The notes under the pieces were generated by a model. The model did not search any database and was not told where the DNA came from. It saw only the letters and a program-made list of their open reading frames with translations. From Trissonchulus latispiculum (lineage: Eukaryota > Nematoda > Enoplea > Enoplida > Ironidae): a stretch of DNA of 64,000 nucleotides. The translations under genes were made by a program, and so were the position numbers. The stretch spans positions 1-64,000 of the forward strand of contig JASAND010011200.1 in NCBI GenBank assembly GCA_030248195.1. The letters are read 5' to 3'. Shown here piece by piece: positions 59,395-64,000 of this stretch (position 1 is the first letter of the stretch; each line of letters starts with the position of its first letter).

Positions 59395-60634
59395 CTAATT
59401 AAACAATGAAATTGAATCGTCAGTTGGGAGATGCATTTCCCATTCTTCAATTTGTGTTATTGGGGCAGGGTATGGGGTTTGTGCACGATTAACGTCTGTG
59501 CGATGAAACCATGGATGGGACAAAAGCTGTATAGCAGCTGGGCGCTCGTAAGGTCGGTATCGTATTAAAGCTCTTATCAAAAATTTTAATTCTTGAGAAA
59601 TGTTCGAGTCTTCTGGAATGCAGAATTGTCCACGACGAATGCTCCTGAACAATGTGGCAGGCGTTGAGCCGTAAAATGGATAACGGCCCAGGGACATCAC
59701 GAACATTACAACACCAAGTGACCACATTTCTGAGGACTTCCCACTATAGAGGGGCTGTTCAAGTGTCAGCAGCTGCGGACTAACATAGGCAGGGCAGCCA
59801 TGTCGTTCTGACAATAAATCATTATCAGCAGTTGGACAAATGTGAATATCATCTAATGTGTCCAGTCTTAGCTGAGTTCTAAATTAAAAGAAAAGTAATG
59901 TATACATGTACTATTAGCAGATAGCTCCATTCTGTAATATTTAAAGAAACGAAAACTGATACCAGTTTGGAGTCAAACTGACCTTTCAGGATCTATAAAA
60001 ACCCATTTTCGTAATTTGATGTCACGCAAACAGATGCCTTTAAGGTGAGCCAAGGCTAACGTCTGTACTATCTGGAAACTAAGACGTCTGACTTCGGATT
60101 CAGATAGCTTCTTCTTTTCTCGAACATACGCATGCAGATCGCCATGATGTTGAGGCATGGATAAAACATATCTGCCATTAATTAGATCTAGAGTCGTCCC
60201 TAAAAGCAAAGTGGCATTGATTAAACTTCATTTACAGTATACAAAGTCACAAGTACAAAAAATAGACTTTAGTTTGAATAAATTTATCAAATTTACCGAA
60301 GTCTTACCTTTAGGAATTATCCGAAATTGAGTTTCAGGATCAGCGTGGACTGATTCAACAGGCCATTTATTGTTAAGGCGTTCAGCAGTTTGAATGAATC
60401 TTTGGTATCCGGATTTGTCTAGTACCTAAGCATACAATATTGAAGCTAACTTAAACTACTTAAAATAATAATAGACTCACTTATTGAATCAATGTTAAAC
60501 AAGACTTGTCTTGTATCCATTTAATTCATCGATGAAATTTTTCTTAAAATGCAACTTAGTTTGACTTCACATAAATTTTATAATGCTCAGCTTCAAAGAT
60601 GAGAACTTACAAAGGAAAGTGGTTTTTCAGTCAT
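59395..60634 (-). CDS. TRIB: Tribbles-like pseudokinase, short N-lobe
   Basis: Tribbles proteins are catalytically weak scaffolds that bring substrates to the COP1 ubiquitin ligase and bind MEK. Four minus-strand exons: 60634-60611, 60425-60308, 60199-59983, 59878-59395, with GT-AG junctions and matching phases; 843 nt, 280 aa. Diagnostic blocks are HGDLHAYVR, CLRDIKLRKW (catalytic loop, LRD replacing HRD), LDT where DFG should be, RHGCPAYVSPQ, SLGVVMF, GRYPFYG, RRGQFCIPE and LLSHPWF (MEK-site equivalent). The C-terminal tail has EMHLPTDD where others have a VP-centred COP1 motif. There is no glycine loop or VAIK lysine; the protein starts near helix alpha-C, well short of the usual ~340-370 aa. 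The ATG lies 7 nt after TACACTTTTAG. Either this is a trans-spliced start, or the first exon is internal and more N-lobe lies upstream. Introns are only 104-185 bp. It is the last gene of the cluster. Confidence 0.9.
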
Positions 60635-60773
60635 GTCAATTCTAAAAGTGTAAATACACAGTCAAAAGTTAGAAAGCTTCATTTATAAAAGTTAGTTCAT
60701 TTTATACCTTAATAATGAGCGCAAAAATTAATTTTACTTTCAAGCATATTTACAACATAGTACAAGCAGTATT

Positions 60774-61418
60774 TTAGAAACATTGTTGTATTGTGTTTTT
60801 TAATATATAATCCGGAGTATTCTTGATTAGATTAATCCAATCAATTCGCCGGGCATGGAAGGTTTCTACACGTCTGGGTGGATCCACTTTTTCCAAAGCA
60901 AATGGTATTAGATGGGTAGGATATAGCTCAGACATTCTATAGGATGAATTTTTGTTTTCCACAATACTAATCCAGATAGGCGGCAGGTGTTCTCGCTCAA
61001 ATTCTCGTTGGTAACTGTAGACATCACTTAAGGGTTTTTGTTTTCCGATATTGTCAAGTTTATGGCAAAATATTTCTATTCGATGTTTCATATGACCATG
61101 TTCTATGATTTCTAATTTGGTGCTGTGTTCTCGATTTGAAATTAGTTGAAAAGAAATCATGTCAGGAAACGTAGTCATCAGGTATTGTAAAATACCACAA
61201 ATGTCTTTAGCAGGTTCATACAGTAAATTGTCTTCAGTTTTCCAGTACACTAAGTTGTGTTCTGGAAAAAATTTTGTTTCGTTAAAGTAATCATAAATGT
61301 TGTGAGACGAAGCAATTGCAGTTGTAGTATTGTGATCATCAAGTAATTCGTAAATGTACGCAAGAAGCAGATGATTGTTTGAATGAATTAACAAGTAAAA
61401 TTCTTGATAAAAGCGCAT
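60774..61418 (-). CDS. Unrecognised 214-aa protein, paralogue of its upstream neighbour
   Basis: A single-exon minus-strand frame of 214 aa with ATG at 61,418 and TAA at 60,774. It is clearly related to the next gene upstream: both begin with QEFYLLIHS-NH and share NLVYWKTE, KDICGIL-YL, SFQLISN, MKHR-EI-CHK, YSYQRE, LPP-WI and NLIKN at the same positions. That similarity is protein-level evidence that both are real. There is no signal peptide and no membrane segment. It is rich in aromatic residues, His and Asn. No known family was recognised. An acceptor-like TATTTTCAG ends 2 nt before the ATG. A possible DNA-virus or mobile-element protein, judged only by its neighbour. Confidence 0.8.
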   Translation of the reverse strand: MRFYQEFYLLIHSNNHLLLAYIYELLDDHNTTTAIASSHNIYDYFNETKFFPEHNLVYWKTEDNLLYEPAKDICGILQYLMTTFPDMISFQLISNREHSTKLEIIEHGHMKHRIEIFCHKLDNIGKQKPLSDVYSYQREFEREHLPPIWISIVENKNSSYRMSELYPTHLIPFALEKVDPPRRVETFHARRIDWINLIKNTPDYILKNTIQQCF

Positions 61419-61438
61419 GACTGAAAATACAAAAAATG

Positions 61439-61444
61439 TTTATT
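61439..61444 (-). promoter_or_regulatory. AATAAA signal in the 65-bp gap between the paralogues
   Basis: On the minus strand AATAAA follows the stop of the 213-aa gene by about 40 nt, then a T-rich stretch and TTTTCAG before the next ATG. Polyadenylation signal followed closely by a splice acceptor is the arrangement seen between genes of trans-spliced operons. Confidence 0.5.
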
Positions 61445-61483
61445 TCTGTACATTAACAAGCAATTTACAGCAAATACAGTTGA

Positions 61484-62125
61484 TTAATAGAAGTGTTTGA
61501 GGGTATTCAATGAACTGTCCGGAACGTTTTTAATAAGATTATGCCAAAACAGTCTGTTATTGTGAAAGTTAGTCACACGTTTAGTAGGGTCTATCTCTTC
61601 CAGAGAAAAGGTTCTAAATTTTCTGGGGTATATATCAAGCATGCGATACAACGTATTTTGTGCATTCAGAATGCATATCCAGACTGGAGGCAGGTTCGCT
61701 TCAGTATATTCCCTTTGATAACTGTATATAGCTCCATCAGGTATCTTTGTTTCTTTATCAGAAAACTTATGACAGTAAATTTCCATTCTATGCTTCATGT
61801 CCCCATACTGTACGATTTCTATCTTCGAATCACCATCAATGTTGGAAATCAGTTGAAAGGATAGCATGTTAGGAAATGTCTTTATTAGGTACCATAAAAT
61901 ACCGCAAATGTCCTTTTCTGGGTGATCATAGATTTGATTTTCAGTTTTCCAGTAAACAAGGTTCTGGTCGGGGAAGAACTTAATGTCATTATGAAGATCG
62001 TAAATATTCAGTTCAGAACATATAGAATTAGTGAAATTATGTTTATCAAGTAAATTAAAAATGTATAATAAAAGAAAATGATTGGTTGAATGAATAAGTA
62101 AATAGAATTCTTGAAAGATACTCAT
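61484..62125 (-). CDS. Unrecognised 213-aa protein, paralogue of its downstream neighbour
   Basis: A single-exon minus-strand frame of 213 aa with ATG at 62,125 and TAA at 61,484. It aligns end to end with the 214-aa protein without large gaps; roughly half the residues are identical by eye. Conserved cores are at residues ~4-17, 55-62, 71-95, 109-121, 133-151 and 195-203. No catalytic motif, zinc finger or membrane helix is obvious. The gene begins only 24 bp after the polymerase stop, and that gap contains TGTATTTTAG ending 2 nt before the ATG. Its codons are AT-rich compared with the host genes. A 107-codon frame on the opposite strand is an antisense shadow. Confidence 0.8.
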   Translation of the reverse strand: MSIFQEFYLLIHSTNHFLLLYIFNLLDKHNFTNSICSELNIYDLHNDIKFFPDQNLVYWKTENQIYDHPEKDICGILWYLIKTFPNMLSFQLISNIDGDSKIEIVQYGDMKHRMEIYCHKFSDKETKIPDGAIYSYQREYTEANLPPVWICILNAQNTLYRMLDIYPRKFRTFSLEEIDPTKRVTNFHNNRLFWHNLIKNVPDSSLNTLKHFY

Positions 62126-62149
62126 GGCTAAAATACATAATACAGAATA

Positions 62150-64000
62150 TTAGAATCCTAAAGGTATAGTACGCAAAGAATCTAAAACCAATCGTTTGTC
62201 GAAAGTAACTTGAAAAACTTTTTTGGTGCTTTTATTTCGGAGCTCGGCAGTTGTCTTGCACCTAGTAATGGCTTGATGTTCAGCAAACAAGGGGCGGCCT
62301 TGCTTTAAAACTAAATGCTTCATAGCTTCTGCTGTTATGATAGATTTGTTCGCAAAATTTAACCGGATTCCTTTTATTTTATAATCGCAAACAGTTCCCT
62401 GCTTGGTAGCGACTGCATAGCCATAGCTCTTTGGGCCAGTTGACCAAAATTCTGTAGCAAACGTATTTTCCCCATATTTATCAACGAGTTCGTCTTTCAG
62501 TTCTCCTAAAGAGTCTCCTTCTGGCAAATCTTCGTGTCCCTTACGAGAAATATAAATGATACTGTCAGTATCGAAATAAAGAGTTCGCTCGTTGGTTATT
62601 TTGAGGTAACTGTACAGCTTCAGTCTTGCATAGGCAGTAGTAAATGCTGCTACAATGACGTTGTTGAATGGGGCTGGCATAGCAAATTCGCTTGAGTTGA
62701 TGTACTGTAGCATCATAAGGTTGTCGCCAACAACCATTGCATCCGTCACAAGTTTCGACTTATCTTTCAAATGATGGATCAAATCTTTGTAGCTGTTTAC
62801 ATACACAGTCTTGGGCATATTTTCTCGTTGAGCGAATTTTCCCCAAAAACTAAAAAGAGCAAAAATTCCAGAGTCAAAAGCAGTATACATCAAATGATTA
62901 ATGTACATGATTCCAGAAAAACCACATGAAAATCTGTACCTGTTTAGTATCAGCTTCGCATAAGTTCGCCTTCCAGGATTCAGGTTAATATTGTCAGGAT
63001 TAAGCGGAATGTTTTCGTTTTGCCACAGTCGATTGATATAGCTTTTTTTCTGTTCAAGGGTTACAGCATCGACAGGATAACCGCTGGCTTCAATCTTTAT
63101 TTGAAGAAATGTATTAATAAAATCTTTGAATAGTTTGCTGCTTCTGTTGTGCTCAGGCCAATGCCAGACTTCATGAATTTTCTTGATGATGTATCCTTCA
63201 GCAACAGCTGCTGCTAGTTCCTCGCTGACCCAGGTACCCGTTAGAATGCGATCGCTTTCTGAATGCGAACACTCTCGTCGCGGCATTATAAAGGTACAGC
63301 TGTTGCAAAGAGGGAACAAGAGTTTTCCATCTACTCGACAAGGTAAGACTGGAATAAAAAGTCCCTTCGGCGGAAGAACATCACACTTAATTATTCCAAA
63401 AAAGGTGGTTACGTCATTCGTCACTGGATTAATTATTACTTCAGGTTTATGGACAGGGTATATACCATATTTGTTAACCCATGGGTATTGGCTTGTGATA
63501 TCAAGGTGTCTAATTCTTTCGTCAACTTTGGCTTTGTAATATAAAAAGGTTGGTGATACACGCCCCCCGTAGAATGCATCTTTTGGTGCTAAGGGCTCTT
63601 GTTGCATGAGATTGGACAAATATGCCTTTAAAGTTTGATTACTTCCAATTTCAGAGTCCCAATCACATTCCCATTTTTCGAGGACGAAATATCCACCGTG
63701 TTTAAGCTTTTGAGTTAGCTCGTAAGTTTGTTGGCGAAGTCGAATTAATGGCACTCCCAGAAGAGGATGAATATCCGAAGGGTTATGTTTTTGACATGTA
63801 TGGTAATGAAAAAAGCACCCATGAAATAAAAATACAGTTGGTCGTCCATTAAAATTACTGCAATAACCATCTACAGAATGCCCCATAACCACAGCTTCTC
63901 CACCAGAGCGAGCATGTTGGATATTCACTCCAGAAACATGTTCCACCCAACTAAGCCAAGCAATTGCTTTTCGTGAATATGCTTTCTGCCGAGGAAATCC
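62150..64000 (-). CDS. Family-B DNA polymerase (protein-primed, virus/Polinton type), 5' partial
   Basis: A minus-strand frame open from the right edge (GFPRQKAYSRK...) to TAA at 62,150; at least 616 codons before removing an intron. It resembles the DNA_pol_B_2 enzymes of Polintons, adintovirus-like elements and linear plasmids. The N-part has KAIAWL, VDGY and FLFHGCFFHYHTC, matching the HGC-W-HGC segment that precedes the polymerase in many such proteins. FYGGRVSP follows. The palm has motif A DITSQYPWVNKYG (~63,465-63,502), LPPKGLFIPVLP, motif B AKLILN-SFWGKFAQ and motif C YFDTDS (62,561-62,578) with both aspartates. The end (FDKRLVLDSL) is complete. A 90-bp GT-AG intron at 62,850-62,939 splits motif B, in frame and without stops. 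No frameshift is seen, so it may be functional. The rest of a Polinton (integrase, ATPase, capsid) is not in the window. Confidence 0.9.
   Translation of the reverse strand, partial: GFPRQKAYSRKAIAWLSWVEHVSGVNIQHARSGGEAVVMGHSVDGYCSNFNGRPTVFLFHGCFFHYHTCQKHNPSDIHPLLGVPLIRLRQQTYELTQKLKHGGYFVLEKWECDWDSEIGSNQTLKAYLSNLMQQEPLAPKDAFYGGRVSPTFLYYKAKVDERIRHLDITSQYPWVNKYGIYPVHKPEVIINPVTNDVTTFFGIIKCDVLPPKGLFIPVLPCRVDGKLLFPLCNSCTFIMPRRECSHSESDRILTGTWVSEELAAAVAEGYIIKKIHEVWHWPEHNRSSKLFKDFINTFLQIKIEASGYPVDAVTLEQKKSYINRLWQNENIPLNPDNINLNPGRRTYAKLILNRYRFSCGFSGIMYINHLMYTAFDSGIFALFSFWGKFAQRENMPKTVYVNSYKDLIHHLKDKSKLVTDAMVVGDNLMMLQYINSSEFAMPAPFNNVIVAAFTTAYARLKLYSYLKITNERTLYFDTDSIIYISRKGHEDLPEGDSLGELKDELVDKYGENTFATEFWSTGPKSYGYAVATKQGTVCDYKIKGIRLNFANKSIITAEAMKHLVLKQGRPLFAEHQAITRCKTTAELRNKSTKKVFQVTFDKRLVLDSLRTIPLGF
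62850..62939 (-). other. 90-bp spliceosomal intron in polymerase motif B
   Basis: On the minus strand it opens with GTACAG after AAC-AG and closes with TTTGCTCTTTTTAG before T-TTT-TGG. Removing it restores the family motif KLxLNSFWGK. Retaining it adds 30 codons that break the motif. The length is divisible by three and there is no internal stop. Confidence 0.85.

Noticed and set aside
61541..61864. 107-codon plus-strand frame
   Set aside because: Exact antisense of the conserved 213-aa protein, whose paralogue supports the minus strand.

Overview
This is nuclear DNA of an invertebrate animal. It carries intron-rich metazoan genes: importin alpha, MEAF6, LENG1, Rab geranylgeranyltransferase alpha and a Tribbles pseudokinase. 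These sit in an AT-rich, repeat-dominated background of LINE, Ty3/gypsy and DIRS-like remnants, tRNA-derived SINEs, many terminal-inverted-repeat (TIR) elements, (TA)n tracts and satellites. The sequence alone does not fix the phylum. No bacterial, organellar or CRISPR features were seen.

Layout. 1-12.5 kb is a graveyard of retroelements and short TIR elements. 12.5-19.5 kb holds a CCGGAA-rich TIR element, a (TA)n tract and a 6.2-kb fold-back element whose ~2-kb inverted arms carry 147-bp and ~162-bp tandem repeats. Its right end lies about 135 bp upstream of an importin alpha gene (KPNA1/5/6 type, 15 coding exons, 19,670-29,341, 533 aa). 29.3-34.6 kb has no recognisable gene. A 380-bp TIR element ends 19 bp before the start of MEAF6 (35,045-36,247). 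37.9-41.8 kb is a nested stack in which three elements sit inside a fourth. LENG1 follows (42,829-45,267). 45.3-55.1 kb has two TTAA-flanked elements, a ~149-bp satellite split by a 1,985-bp TIR element, a 58-bp tandem array and a 354-bp exact inverted repeat. RABGGTA starts at 55,126 but its leucine-rich-repeat exons are not in the window.

59.4-64 kb is different in style. It is a tight minus-strand cluster reading from the right edge: a family-B DNA polymerase (5' end outside the window), two paralogous unrecognised proteins of 213 and 214 aa, and a short Tribbles-like pseudokinase. Gaps between genes are 24, 65 and about 140 bp. Introns are 90-185 bp. A splice-acceptor-like TTTAG or TTTCAG lies 2-7 nt before each of the three downstream start codons. 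The cluster may be a virus- or Polinton-derived insertion, an SL trans-spliced operon, or both. It is the best candidate here for something undescribed.

Common thread of the repeats. Four ~1-kb families (A-D below) begin TTAA-GG and end CC-TTAA, and their nesting shows that they insert at TTAA. Short blocks resembling each other recur in families with different ends and in both satellites. All exon coordinates come from reading splice sites and family conservation by eye; no alignment or database search was run.
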